A stretch of DNA of 64,000 bases from Microbacterium sp. Se63.02b (GTDB lineage Bacteria; Actinomycetota; Actinomycetes; Actinomycetales; Microbacteriaceae), in assembly GCF_014171575.1 (NCBI RefSeq), contig NZ_CP050453.1, positions 682,001 through 746,000 of the forward strand, given 5' to 3'. Both the position numbers and the translations under genes were made by a program. The notes under the pieces were generated by a model, which made no database searches, had not been told where the DNA came from, and was given only the letters and a program-made list of their open reading frames with translations. Below are positions 34,958 through 43,833 of this stretch, one piece after another; position 1 is the stretch's first letter, and every line of letters begins with the position of its first letter.

Positions 34958-35343
34958 TGGCGGGAAGGCGGGGATCGTCGGTTCCGCGACCGACAAGGGT
35001 CAGCGAGTACGAGATCGTCTTCGGCGACGTCGCGGCGGAGCGCGGGTGGCGCGACCTTCGCGCGACCGCGAAGAACGCCCTCGCGGATGCCTGGGACTAC
35101 CTGACCGCTCACCCGACGCGGTTCGACAGCTCGCGCTGCTACCAGCTGAAGGGCAACCTATCTACAGCGGTGGTGGGCGGGAGGACCCTGCCCGTCTGGC
35201 AGTACAAGGTCACGGACGGCGCGAGGCTTCGCTACGCGGTCGACGCTCCCCAGCCGAAGGGCAAGAAGCCGGGACGGGTGATACTCATCGAGGCATCCCC
35301 GTCGCATCCGAACGACACGGACTCGTCGAAGAACTTCCGGTAG
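34957..35343 (+). CDS. RelE/ParE-superfamily-like toxin
   Basis: 128 residues. WRDLRATAKNALADAWDYLT, then CYQLKGNLSTAVVGGRTLPVWQYKVTDGARLRYAVD and RVILIEASPSHPNDTD, give the helix-helix-strand order of RelE-like ribosome-dependent RNases; basic residues are plentiful. Start ATG 34957 overlaps the antitoxin stop by one base. Found between metal modules, so it may stabilise the island. Confidence 0.65.
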   Translation: MAGRRGSSVPRPTRVSEYEIVFGDVAAERGWRDLRATAKNALADAWDYLTAHPTRFDSSRCYQLKGNLSTAVVGGRTLPVWQYKVTDGARLRYAVDAPQPKGKKPGRVILIEASPSHPNDTDSSKNFR

Positions 35344-35453
35344 GCGCGATCCTGAGTGAAGCTCGGCACGTTCCAGGAGGTGGTGGACAAGGCGCCACGC
35401 CTCGATGCAGTGTCCAGTGGAGTCGCCATCGCTATAGTTCAGTGTCCCGTGTA

Positions 35454-35473
35454 TAGTCATCGTGTGCTGACTA
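35454..35473 (+). promoter_or_regulatory. Candidate CmtR operator (second copy)
   Basis: TAGTCA-N8-TGACTA spans the GTG start of the second cmtR; TATAGT (35453-35458 region) would be the -10 of a leaderless promoter. Same core as at 19605-19622. Confidence 0.55.
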
Positions 35474-35799
35474 TTGCTTCTCGTCTTGATGTGATGAACC
35501 GGCTGGGTCGGGCGATGGCCGACCCGACGCGTTCGAGGATCCTGCTGTCGCTGCTGGATGCCCCGGGTTATCCGGCCGAGCTCGCCCGTGATCTTGAACT
35601 GAGCCGCACGAACGTGTCGAACCATCTCACCTGTCTTCGGGGCTGTGGACTGGTGATCGCGACGCCGGAGGGTCGTCGCACGCGGTACGAGATCGCAGAT
35701 CCGCACCTGACGGTGGGCCTGCGGCATCTTCTCGACGCGGTTGTGGCGGTCGATGAAGGCGTGCCGTGCGTTGACGAGAAGTGCGAGTGCTGCGCATGA
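35464..35799 (+). CDS. cmtR: CmtR-type metalloregulator, second copy
   Basis: 111 residues, closely similar to the first copy: MLTIASRLDVMNRLGRAMAD, SRTNVSNHLTCLRGCGLVIA with the C-x3-C pair, and a C-terminal CVDEKCECCA. Expected to sense Cd(II)/Pb(II) and repress its own operon. GTG 35464 is chosen because sequence similarity with the first copy starts there; the longer frame is intergenic. ATGA overlap with the following ATPase gene. Confidence 0.85.
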   Translation: MLTIASRLDVMNRLGRAMADPTRSRILLSLLDAPGYPAELARDLELSRTNVSNHLTCLRGCGLVIATPEGRRTRYEIADPHLTVGLRHLLDAVVAVDEGVPCVDEKCECCA

Positions 35800-37878
35800 G
35801 CGCGGAGTGCTGCGGCGACGACGAGCCGCGGAAGACAGGCACCATCCACCGCGTCGAGTTGTCGCTACCGCAGGGGGAGACGGCTGCTGCGGCCCAGAGG
35901 TCGTGCAGGCGGCGGCGGGCGTATCTGCTCATGATGACGGCGATGCGTGCTGCGGCCCCGCCCTGCCACCAGCCGCCGGCGCCGATCACGAGTTCGAGGT
36001 GCGTCCACCGTGGTGGCGGGACATCGCTCTACTGCCGTCGGCGCTGTCCGGTGTGTTCCTACTCGCCGGGTACGCGTTCGAGTGGACGGGCCTGGAGATT
36101 GCCGCACTGGTGCTGCAGTGGGCAGCTCTGCTCGCTGGCGCGTACACGTTCGTTCCCGGTGCGATCCGGCGCGTGATCCGTGGCCGGCTCGGTGTCGGTC
36201 TGCTGATGACGATCGCTGCTGTCGGCGCCGTCCTGCTCGGGCACGTCGGTGAAGCAGCGACCCTGGCGTTCCTGTTCTCCCTCGCTGAGGCGCTGGAGGA
36301 CCGAGCGATGGACCGCGCTAAGGAGGGCCTGCGCGCACTGCTGTCACTGATCCCGGAGACGGTGCGCGTCTCACGGCTCAGTGGCGACATCACGGTCCCT
36401 GCTGCCGATGTGCGCGAGCTCGACATCCTCGTCGTCGGAGCGGGCGGCGCGTGTGGCGACCGACGGTGTCGTCGTCGAGGGACGCTCCAGCCTGGACACA
36501 TCGGCGATCACCGGGGAGTCCATCCCGGTCGAGGTCGGGCCCGGCGACGTGGTCGCGGCAGGTTCGGTGAACGGGTCGGCGACGTTGCGGATCGAGGCGA
36601 CCGCGGATGGCCGCGACAACTCCCTCACGCAGATCGTCTCGCTGGTGGAGCAGGCCCACGCCCGCAAGGGCGATCGGGCACGACTAGCGGATCGGATCGC
36701 GCGCCCGCTGGTTCCCGTCGTCCTGATCGCCGCGGCGCTCGTCGCGCTGTTCGGCTTCGTCGTCGGTGACCCCTGGACCTGGATCGAGCGGGCACTGGTG
36801 GTCCTGGTCGCGGCGTCCCCGTGCGCGCTGGCGATCGCGGTGCCGGTCACCGTGATCAGCGCCATCGGCTCCGCGTCGAAGTTCGGCGTGGTGATCAAGT
36901 CCGGGGAGGCGTTCGAGCAGCTCGGCACGATCCGCGCCGTCGCGCTGGACAAGACCGGGACGCTCACCCGCAACGAACCCGCGGTGGTCGACGTCCGACC
37001 CGCCGACGGGACCAATCGCGACGACCTGCTCGCCTGGGCTGCCGCCATCGAGGCGACCAGCACGCACCCCTTGGCCGCCGCGATCACCGCGGCATCCCCG
37101 AAGGCGCTGTCCGCCATCGATGTCGTGGAAGAAGCCGGCCACGGCATCGCCGGCCGCGTCGACGGCACACTCATCCGCGTCGGGAACGCGCGCTGGCTTG
37201 ACCCGGCCGTGCTCAGCACCGCCGCCGAAGGGATGGCTGCGGAGGGCATGACCGTGGTCGTCGTCGAAGCCGACGGCGCTGTCGCCGGGCTCATCGGCAT
37301 CCGTGACGAACTGCGCCCGGAGTCGGCCGAGACCGTGCGGATGCTCCACAGTCAGGGCATCGAGACCGTCATGCTCACCGGCGACAACGAACGCACCGCC
37401 CGCGCCATCGCCGCCCAGGCAGGCATCGACGATGTGCGGGCCGAGCAGCTGCCCGCCGACAAGGCCCACGCGATCGAATCCCTGACCACCGTCCGCCCGA
37501 CGGCCATGGTCGGGGACGGCATCAACGACGCCCCAGCACTAGCGACCGCCACGGTCGGCATCGCCATGGGACTGAAAGGTTCGGCGGCCGCCATTGAGTC
37601 CGCCGATGTCGCGTTCACCGGCCACGACCTCCGCCTCATCCCCGGCGCGCTCGCGCACGCGCCGCGGGCGACGCATCATGACCGCGAACATCGCCCTGGC
37701 CCTCGCCATCATCATCGTGCTCTTCCCGCTGGCGCTGTTCGGCGTTCTCGGTCTGGCCGGTGTCGTCCTGGTACACGAGATCGCCGAGGTCGTCGTCATC
37801 CTCAACGGCGTCCGTGCAGCCCGACGCCCCGCTGCTCTCCGAGAGCTAGCGCCGGCACCCGAGCCCGCACGCGCCTGA
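35796..37878 (+). pseudogene. cadA: Second heavy-metal P1B-type ATPase, three frameshifts
   Basis: The protein can be followed from ATG 35796 (MSAECCGDDEPRKTGTIHRV) to the stop at 37878 only by changing frame near 35875 (G5 run), 36440 and 37660. It has SPC (ASPCALAIAV), TGES, DKTGTLTRNEP and GDGINDAPAL like the first copy. The N-terminus has three double-Cys motifs (ECCG, GCCGP, ACCGP), more than copy one, which may bind metal. As written it cannot be translated whole; three shifts in one gene suggest poor sequence or a pseudogene. Confidence 0.8.
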
Positions 37879-37922
37879 CCAACCCTGCGGTGATATCGCC
37901 GTCCGAGCTGGAGCCATCCTTC

Positions 37923-38579
37923 GTGAAGACCCCCGTCAAAGTCAGCCTCATCACCGGTGCCGTCGTTATCGTCCTCGTGATCGCAGCTCTGGTCGTGGTC
38001 ATGCTGACCCGGCCCGCTGCTCCCGACCCTTCCGGCTCGGCGGGCGCACTGCCCGGCGCCCGGACTGACTCGCACGTCCTGGACGACGCCGGCCCGGATG
38101 CGCCGACGCTGGTGGAGTTTCTCGACTTCGAGTGCGAAGCCTGCGGAGCGTTCTACCCGGTGGTCGAACAGATCCGCGCCGACTATGAGGGCGAGATCAA
38201 CTACGTCGTGCGGTACTTCCCATTGCCCGGACACTTCAACTCCATGAACGCCGCCCTCGCCGCCGAAGCGGCAGCTCAACAGGGCAAGTTCGAGGAGATG
38301 TACGCTCGCCTGTTCGAGACCCAGGCTCAGAGGGGCGAGCAGCAGACCTCTCACACCCAGTTGTTCCGGACGTTCGCCGAAGACCTAGGCCTCGACATGG
38401 ACTCGTACGACGAAGCAATCGCCGACCCCGCCACCAAGGAAAGAGTCGAAGCAGACCGCAACGACGGCCAGTATCTCAACGTCAGTGGCACGCCGACCTT
38501 CTTCCTCGACGGCGAGAAGCTCGAGCTCACCCAGCTCAGGGACCTCACGGATGCCCTCGACGAGGCCGTCGCTCGCTGA
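37923..38579 (+). CDS. DsbA-family membrane-anchored disulfide oxidoreductase, second copy
   Basis: 218 residues from GTG 37923: KTPVKVSLITG, one membrane helix, then FLDFECEACGAFYPVVEQIR (CxxC) and SGTPTFFLDGEK (cis-Pro). Paralogue of the protein at 32550-33215. The open frame joining it to the ATPase is an artefact of the ATPase frameshift; the true start lies 44 bases past the cadA stop. It replaces cadD-lspA as the third member of this cmtR-cadA unit. Confidence 0.82.
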   Translation: MKTPVKVSLITGAVVIVLVIAALVVVMLTRPAAPDPSGSAGALPGARTDSHVLDDAGPDAPTLVEFLDFECEACGAFYPVVEQIRADYEGEINYVVRYFPLPGHFNSMNAALAAEAAAQQGKFEEMYARLFETQAQRGEQQTSHTQLFRTFAEDLGLDMDSYDEAIADPATKERVEADRNDGQYLNVSGTPTFFLDGEKLELTQLRDLTDALDEAVAR

Positions 38580-38625
38580 CACTATCGAGCGTGCGCGAGG
38601 CCCGCCTCAGCGGACAGACTTTGAA

Positions 38626-39030
38626 TCAGAGGATTTCGTCGACCAACCTCTCGATGCGTGCCCGGATCTCGTCTCGGATCGGGCGAACAGCCTCGATGCC
38701 CTGACCGGCAGGATCGTCGAGCTTCCAATCCTCGTAGCGCTTGCCAGGGAAGAACGGGCAGGCGTCGCCGCATCCCATGGTGATCACGACGTCGGAGGCC
38801 TGCACGGCTTCGGTGGTGAGGATCTTGGGCTGCTCGGCGGTGATGTCGATGCCCAGTTCCTTCATCGCTTCCACGGCGATGGGGTTGATCTGGTCGGCCG
38901 GCATGGAGTCGGCGGAGCGGACCTCGATGCGGTCGCCGGCGATGTCGCGGAGGAACCCGGCAGCCATCTGGGAGCGGCCGGCGTTGTGCACGCAGACGAA
39001 GAGGACGGAGGGCTTGGTGGTGTCGGTCAT
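38626..39030 (-). CDS. arsC: Arsenate reductase, thioredoxin-dependent type
   Basis: 134 residues, intact. VLFVCVHNAGRSQMAAGFL is the CX5R P-loop with the catalytic Cys, and DVVITMGCGDACPFFPGKRYEDW supplies the second and third redox cysteines; DDPAGQG has the general acid Asp. It reduces As(V) to As(III) for export by Acr3. It ends the ars operon region, 21 bases downstream of the arsR-arsC fusion, on the same strand. The dead copy at 33860-34268 is its duplicate. Confidence 0.9.
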   Translation of the reverse strand: MTDTTKPSVLFVCVHNAGRSQMAAGFLRDIAGDRIEVRSADSMPADQINPIAVEAMKELGIDITAEQPKILTTEAVQASDVVITMGCGDACPFFPGKRYEDWKLDDPAGQGIEAVRPIRDEIRARIERLVDEIL

Positions 39031-39051
39031 GAGGGCTCCTGTGGGTGGTGG

Positions 39052-40050
39052 TCAGTGCGTGAGCTCATCGACGAGGGCGCGGACGCGGTCCTCGATGTCG
39101 TCGCGGATGGCTTCGACGCCCTCGCGGGATGCGAGGGCAGGGTCGCCGACGGCCCAGTCGTCGTAGCGGACGCCGGGGATGATCGGGCAGACGTCGCCGC
39201 AGCCCATCGTGATCACCACGTCGGCGGCACGGACGGCATCGTCGGTGAGGGGCTTGGGGAAGCGTTCGGCGGCCAGGTCGCCTTCGATCTCGGCGAGGAT
39301 CGAGCGGACGTGCGGATGGATGACGTCCGCGGGAGCAGATCCTGCCGAGCGGGCGACAACCCTGCCGGCGGCGAGCTTGTTGACAAGCGCGGCAGCGAGC
39401 TGCGAACGCCCCGCATTGGCCACGCAGACGAACAACACCTGGGGTACAGCGGAGTCGCGGTCGCGCGTGAGGTCGGCGAGTCGCTGACGTGCGAAGCGTT
39501 CGGTGAGCGGGACAAGCGCTCCCGTGACTATTGCCGTGCGGGCGAGTGACGTGTACGACTCACGAACGATGCCCAGCACGGTCTCCGGGGCGAGCTCGGG
39601 GACCTCGGCGGCGAGCTCATCGGCGAGGTGGGTGATCCGCGCATCGAACTCGGGGTGGCCGGCGCGGCCTTCGGCGTCGCCGTCTTCGCCGGGCGCCGTC
39701 ATGGTCGCAGGCGCGAAGGAGTCCAGCAGAGCGGTGACGGCGCCCCGGCGGCTGGGGTTGATGCGGTACCAGACCCAGGTGCCGCGCCGTTCGGAGGTGA
39801 GCACGTCGACGCCCTTGAGGACCTTCAGATGGTGCGACACGGTGGGCTGTGAGACGTGTGCGAGCTCGGCGAGATCGCACACGCAGGACTCGCCTCGCGG
39901 ATCGGAAGCGATCGCGGAGAGCATGCGCAGGCGCAGCGGATCCGACAGAGCCTTTAAGGTCGCGGCGACGGTGGACGCCGCCTCGTGGCCGATGGCGTGG
40001 GTAGCGACCGGGCTGCAGCTGTCGACGGCGTCGGTGAGCGTGACGTTCAT
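39052..40050 (-). CDS. ArsR-ArsC fusion: arsenic repressor plus arsenate reductase
   Basis: 332 residues. Residues about 25-115 form an ArsR winged HTH with GESCVCDLAELAHVSQPTVS (As(III)-binding CVC in the recognition region) and DVLTSERRGTWVWYRI. A middle helical domain (about 135-195) is followed by a low-molecular-weight phosphatase-type ArsC: VLFVCVANAGRSQLAAALV and ITMGCGDVCPIIPG. One protein thus senses arsenite and reduces arsenate. ATG 40050 overlaps acr3 by four bases. The longer open frame to 41082 is a shadow of acr3. Confidence 0.87.
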   Translation of the reverse strand: MNVTLTDAVDSCSPVATHAIGHEAASTVAATLKALSDPLRLRMLSAIASDPRGESCVCDLAELAHVSQPTVSHHLKVLKGVDVLTSERRGTWVWYRINPSRRGAVTALLDSFAPATMTAPGEDGDAEGRAGHPEFDARITHLADELAAEVPELAPETVLGIVRESYTSLARTAIVTGALVPLTERFARQRLADLTRDRDSAVPQVLFVCVANAGRSQLAAALVNKLAAGRVVARSAGSAPADVIHPHVRSILAEIEGDLAAERFPKPLTDDAVRAADVVITMGCGDVCPIIPGVRYDDWAVGDPALASREGVEAIRDDIEDRVRALVDELTH

Positions 40051-41144
40051 GAGGTGATCCTTTCGCCGGTGTAGGGATCGGTGTGGAACCAAGCGCGCGC
40101 CGCCCAGAGGGAGACGTAGACGAGTCCAACGAGGACGGGCACCTCGATGAGAGGGCCGACGACGCCCGCCAGAGCCTGCCCGGAGGCGGCGCCGAAGGTG
40201 CCGATGGCGACGGCGATGGCGAGTTCGAAGTTGTTCCCGGCCGCGGTGAAGGCCAGCGTGGTGGAGCGGGCGTAGTTCAGGCCCAGGCTCTTGCCGAGCA
40301 GGAGCCCTGCGAACCACATCAGCCCGAAGTAGACCAGCAGTGGCAGCGCGATCCGCGCGACGTCCAGCGGGTTGGCCAGGACCGCATCGCCCTGCAGCGC
40401 GAACAGCAGCACGATGGTGAACAGCAGCCCGTACAGCGCCCAGGGGCCGATCACGGGGAGGAACTTCTCCTCGTACCAGGCGCGGCCGCGACGCTTCTCG
40501 CCGATCCAGCGGGAAGCGAAGCCGGCGACGAGTGGCACGCCGAGGAAGACCAGCACGTTCAGGGCGATCTGCCAGACCGAGATCTCCAACCCCTGAGTGT
40601 CCAGACCCAGCCAGCCGGGCAGGACGGTGAGGTAGAACCAGCCCAGCAGTGAGAAGGCGACCACCTGGAAGACAGAGTTGATCGCGACGAGTACGGCGGT
40701 CGCTTCCCGATCGCCGCAGGCGAGGTCGTTCCAGATGACGACCATCGCGATGCAGCGGGCGAGACCGACGATGATCAGCCCCGTGCGGTACTCGGGCAGA
40801 TCTGGCAGGAAGATCCAGGCGAGGGCGAACATGACCGCAGGGCCGACGAGCCAGTTCAGCACCAGCGAAGACACGAGGAGCTTCTTGTCGCCGGTGACGG
40901 CCGCGATCTTGTCGTAGCGGACCTTCGCGAGCACCGGGTACATCATCACCAGCAGCCCGAGCCCGATGGGCACCGAGATGCCGCCGACCTCGAGGTGGCC
41001 GAGCAGGTCCGACAGAGCGGGGACGAATCGGCCGAGGAGAAGTCCTGCGACCATGGCGAGCCCGATCCACAGTGGCAGCCACTTGTCGAGGGTGGACAGA
41101 CGCCGGACGGCGGCGGGAGCGGAAGCTGCGGTTGCGGTGGTCAT
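40047..41144 (-). CDS. acr3: Acr3-type arsenite exporter
   Basis: 365 residues, ten membrane helices. GLARCIAMVVIWNDLACGD in helix four carries the conserved Cys that binds As(III), and TTLAFTAAGNNFELAIAVAI in helix nine is another family signature. It exports As(OH)2O- using the proton gradient. ATG 41144 overlaps trxA and its stop overlaps the ArsR-ArsC fusion, both by four bases. Confidence 0.92.
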   Translation of the reverse strand: MTTATAASAPAAVRRLSTLDKWLPLWIGLAMVAGLLLGRFVPALSDLLGHLEVGGISVPIGLGLLVMMYPVLAKVRYDKIAAVTGDKKLLVSSLVLNWLVGPAVMFALAWIFLPDLPEYRTGLIIVGLARCIAMVVIWNDLACGDREATAVLVAINSVFQVVAFSLLGWFYLTVLPGWLGLDTQGLEISVWQIALNVLVFLGVPLVAGFASRWIGEKRRGRAWYEEKFLPVIGPWALYGLLFTIVLLFALQGDAVLANPLDVARIALPLLVYFGLMWFAGLLLGKSLGLNYARSTTLAFTAAGNNFELAIAVAIGTFGAASGQALAGVVGPLIEVPVLVGLVYVSLWAARAWFHTDPYTGERITS

Positions 41145-41467
41145 GCGAGCAGCGCCTCGATCTTCTCGGCGATGACGGGCTTCGGGTGCGCGCCGATGAG
41201 GATGTCCGTGCCGGTGCCGTCGCGGAAGAAGCCGAGGGTGGGGATCGACGTGACGCCAGCGGCGGTCACGGTCTCGGGATTCCGATCCGCATCGACCTTG
41301 ACGATCTTCACTCGTCCGTCGTACTCGGCGGCGAGCTGCTCAAGAAGCGGAGCGACCTGGCGGCACGGACCGCACCAGGTGGCCCAGATGTCGACGACGA
41401 CAGGGATGTCGGAGTCGAGAACTTCGTCCTCGAACGTGGCGTCGGTGACGGCGGTGAGCGTGCTCAT
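41141..41467 (-). CDS. trxA: Thioredoxin
   Basis: 108 residues. [20 protein letters not shown] has the classical WCGPC active site, and [12 protein letters not shown] the cis-Pro. It supplies electrons to the two ArsC-type reductases downstream. Coupled by ATGA overlaps to trxB and acr3. Confidence 0.92.
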   Translation of the reverse strand: MSTLTAVTDATFEDEVLDSDIPVVVDIWATWCGPCRQVAPLLEQLAAEYDGRVKIVKVDADRNPETVTAAGVTSIPTLGFFRDGTGTDILIGAHPKPVIAEKIEALLA

Positions 41468-42441
41468 GCGAAGACCTCCTCGGCCTCGATCGGAGCGGCC
41501 GGGTCGTTCTCGAGGTTCGAGAGGTAGTGCTGGGCGTCCTGAGCGGCGGCGCAGCCGGTGCCGGCGGCGGTGATCGCCTGCCGGTAGGTGTGATCGACCA
41601 GATCGCCGGCCGCGAACACCCCGGGGATGTTCGTGCGGGTGGAAGGATGATCCACTCGGACGAACCCGCCTGCGTCGGTGACGACCTGTCCTGTGACCAA
41701 CTCCGAGCGGGGGTCGTGGCCGATCGCGACGAAGACACCGGTCGCCGCCAGCTCGCGCTCGGTGCCGGTGACGGTGTCACGGAGGGTGACGGATTCGAGC
41801 TTCTCGTCGCCGTTCAGCCGGGCGATCTCGCTGTTCCATGCCACCTCGATCTTCGGGTGGTCAAGCACGCGCTGCGCCATGATCTTCGAAGCGCGGACCT
41901 CGCCGCGACGGTGCACGACGGTCACCTTGCATGCGAAACGGGTGAGAAACAGGGCCTCCTCCATCGCGGAGTCCCCGCCGCCGACGACGACGATCTCCTG
42001 CTCGCGGAAGAAGAACCCATCGCAGGTGGCGCACCAGGACACGCCTCGGCCGGTGAGTCGCTCCTCATCCGGCAACCCGAGCTTGCGATAGGCGGAGCCC
42101 ATGGTGAGGATCACCGCACGCGCACGGAACGTCTCACCCGCGCCAGTCACGATGGCCTTGATCGGTCCGTCGAGGTCGACGCTGACTGCGTCGTCGAGGA
42201 GGATGCGGGCGCCGAACCGCTCGGCCTGCTGACGCATCGACTCCATCAACTCCGGTCCGTTGACGGCGTCGACGAACCCAGGGAAGTTCTCCACCTCGGT
42301 CGTCGTCATCAGCGCACCACCGGTGGTCACCGAACCGGCGATAACGACCGGGGCGAGGTTTGCCCGGGCCGCGTAGATCGCGGCGGTGAAGCCTGCGGGG
42401 CCCGATCCGATGATGACCAGCTCAATCTGTTGATTCGACAT
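41464..42441 (-). CDS. trxB: Thioredoxin reductase
   Basis: 325 residues. FAD-binding [17 protein letters not shown], redox-active [13 protein letters not shown] (CATC), NADPH-binding [15 protein letters not shown] and C-terminal [19 protein letters not shown]. It reduces TrxA with NADPH, so the operon carries its own reducing chain for arsenate reduction. ATG 42441 is the first gene of the ars operon, a few bases after a TATAGA-like -10. Confidence 0.92.
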   Translation of the reverse strand: MSNQQIELVIIGSGPAGFTAAIYAARANLAPVVIAGSVTTGGALMTTTEVENFPGFVDAVNGPELMESMRQQAERFGARILLDDAVSVDLDGPIKAIVTGAGETFRARAVILTMGSAYRKLGLPDEERLTGRGVSWCATCDGFFFREQEIVVVGGGDSAMEEALFLTRFACKVTVVHRRGEVRASKIMAQRVLDHPKIEVAWNSEIARLNGDEKLESVTLRDTVTGTERELAATGVFVAIGHDPRSELVTGQVVTDAGGFVRVDHPSTRTNIPGVFAAGDLVDHTYRQAITAAGTGCAAAQDAQHYLSNLENDPAAPIEAEEVFA

Positions 42442-42456
42442 GAATCTATATTGACA
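42439..42456 (-). promoter_or_regulatory. Candidate ars promoter/operator
   Basis: On the minus strand GAATGTCAATATAGATTC is an imperfect dyad (12 of 18 positions symmetric) that contains TATAGA just upstream of the trxB ATG. AT-rich against its surroundings, a plausible -10 and ArsR site. Confidence 0.4.
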
Positions 42457-42560
42457 TTCTTCAAAGTAAGGCGCAATCGGCGGCGAGACAGTTCACGGAC
42501 ACTGCACCTGGATGCCAAGAAGCGACCTCCCAATCGGGAAGTCGCCCTCTCGTGGGTCGG

Positions 42561-43295
42561 TCAGACTGCGCCGACGGGCCTTGCGCCGATCTGCGCAGTA
42601 CGGATGGCGTGCCGCAGCAGCTGGCACCCTCGGCGTCGAAGCCGCCGGCACCGCCGCAGACCCCGGTGTCGGGAAGGACGAGCTCGTTGCGCTCCGCAGC
42701 CTCGTGATCTCCGGCAAGGTGAGCTGCGACGCTGCGGACCTGCTCCTAGCCCGTGAGCGCCAGGAAGGTGGGGGCGCGGCCATAAGACTTCGCACCGACG
42801 ATGAACAGGTCCTTCTCGGGCTGCGCGAGCTGGCGTGCGCCGGTGGCTCCGACGGAGCCGCAGGAGTGGATGTTCGGGTCGATCTCCGAGGCGATGCTGG
42901 CCACGGCGTCGAGCACTGGCGAGGATACGGCCATCGCAGCCGTCCTGGTCGACCGTGTGCACAACGAATGGCTGGCCCTTGCGGCCGCTGTCTACGTCTT
43001 TGTCGCGCCCCTGCCGCGCGATTCCCGTCACCGTTGTGCCGTAGAGGACGCGGTCACCCAGCACATCGACGAGTGGGGTGAGGTACTCACTCACCCACTC
43101 CGCCCCCGTCGGGTAGCCGTTTGCCGGCGCCGTCCCGGTCGGCTCGAGCAGGCGACGCGCTGCAGTGTCGGTGAGCTCCGGCCAGCCTGAGAAGAGGCGT
43201 GCATGACCCCACTCGGACACGGCAGCACCAGCGGAGGAGCCACGCTCGACGACCACGTCATCGACGCCACGTTCGGTTAGATGGGCGGCTGCAGC
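42561..43295 (-). pseudogene. Internally deleted FAD/NAD(P)-binding flavoprotein of the arsenic type
   Basis: From about 43295 down, the minus strand reads AAHLTERGVDDVVVERG and SEWGHARLFSGWPELTDTAARRLLEPTG through PTGAEWVSEYLTPLVDVLGD. It then jumps, with a frame change near 42900, straight to the C-terminal IDPNIHSCGSVGATGARQL and KDLFIVGAKSYGRAPTFLALTG. The whole central NAD(P)-binding part is missing and the N-terminal FAD motif is also lost. Such flavoproteins are common beside actinobacterial ars genes. A further orphan frame on this strand (43277-43390, ending GLAIRLQPPI) is unassigned. Confidence 0.75.
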
Positions 43296-43465
43296 CGGAT
43301 GGCCAGCCCAAGCCCGTCATCGATCACGATGGCATCCTCGATCAGTTGCTCGATTCTCAGCGTCAGGACGGCGCCTTTGACTACAGGCGCGCAAAGTCCT
43401 GAGCGTCCACTCGCCCAGAGCTATCCGAGGAGCATCGAAGGCATCCGCGGGGCCGCCTCGCTGGC

Positions 43466-43810
43466 TTAGCGGACGAGGCGTGCGATGGCCTGGGATGCTT
43501 CAGTGATCTTGGCCTCGGCAATGTCTCCGCCTGCACGTGCGGCGTCGGTGACGCAGTGGCGGAGATGGTCTTCGAGAAGACCGACAGCAACGCCCTGGAG
43601 TGAGCTCGTCAGCGCTGAGATCTGGGTGAGGATGTCGATGCAGTACTTCTCCTCGTCGACCATGCGGTGGATGCCGCGGGCTTGTCCTTCGATCCGTTTG
43701 AGACGGGCGAGATAGCGGGCTTTGTCGGTGATGTAGCCGTGTTCGCCGTGTTCGCCGTGTTCGCAGGCGGTGTCGGACTCGACCTGGTCGGTCTCGATGG
43801 TGTCGGTCAT
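43466..43810 (-). CDS. csoR: CsoR-family copper-sensing repressor
   Basis: 114 residues. A His/Glu-rich N-terminus (CEHGEHGEHGY) precedes the helical CsoR fold: YLARLKRIEGQARGIHRMVD, KYCIDILTQISALTSSL and GLLEDHLRHCV. The Cys in KYCID and the His and Cys in HLRHCV form the C-H-C Cu(I) site. It releases operator DNA on Cu(I) binding. Last gene of the copper operon, 23 bases after copB; the likely operators are at 49979-50028. Confidence 0.87.
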   Translation of the reverse strand: MTDTIETDQVESDTACEHGEHGEHGYITDKARYLARLKRIEGQARGIHRMVDEEKYCIDILTQISALTSSLQGVAVGLLEDHLRHCVTDAARAGGDIAEAKITEASQAIARLVR

Positions 43811-43833
43811 CGTGGTCTCCGGTTCTGGATTGG

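Noticed and set aside
36381..38579. A single 732-residue ATPase-DsbA fusion protein
   Set aside because: The join passes through a non-family stretch after the ATPase frame shifts near 37660; corrected frames give a normal ATPase end at 37878 and a separate DsbA start at 37923.
39052..41082. A 676-residue extension of the ArsR-ArsC fusion
   Set aside because: The extra 344 codons lie antisense-free but out of frame within acr3 and have no coding pattern.
43741..43770. Short repeated GTTCGCCGTGTTCGCCGTG tract considered as a CRISPR or regulatory repeat
   Set aside because: It encodes the HGEHGEHG metal-binding stretch of CsoR; it is a coding repeat with no spacers.
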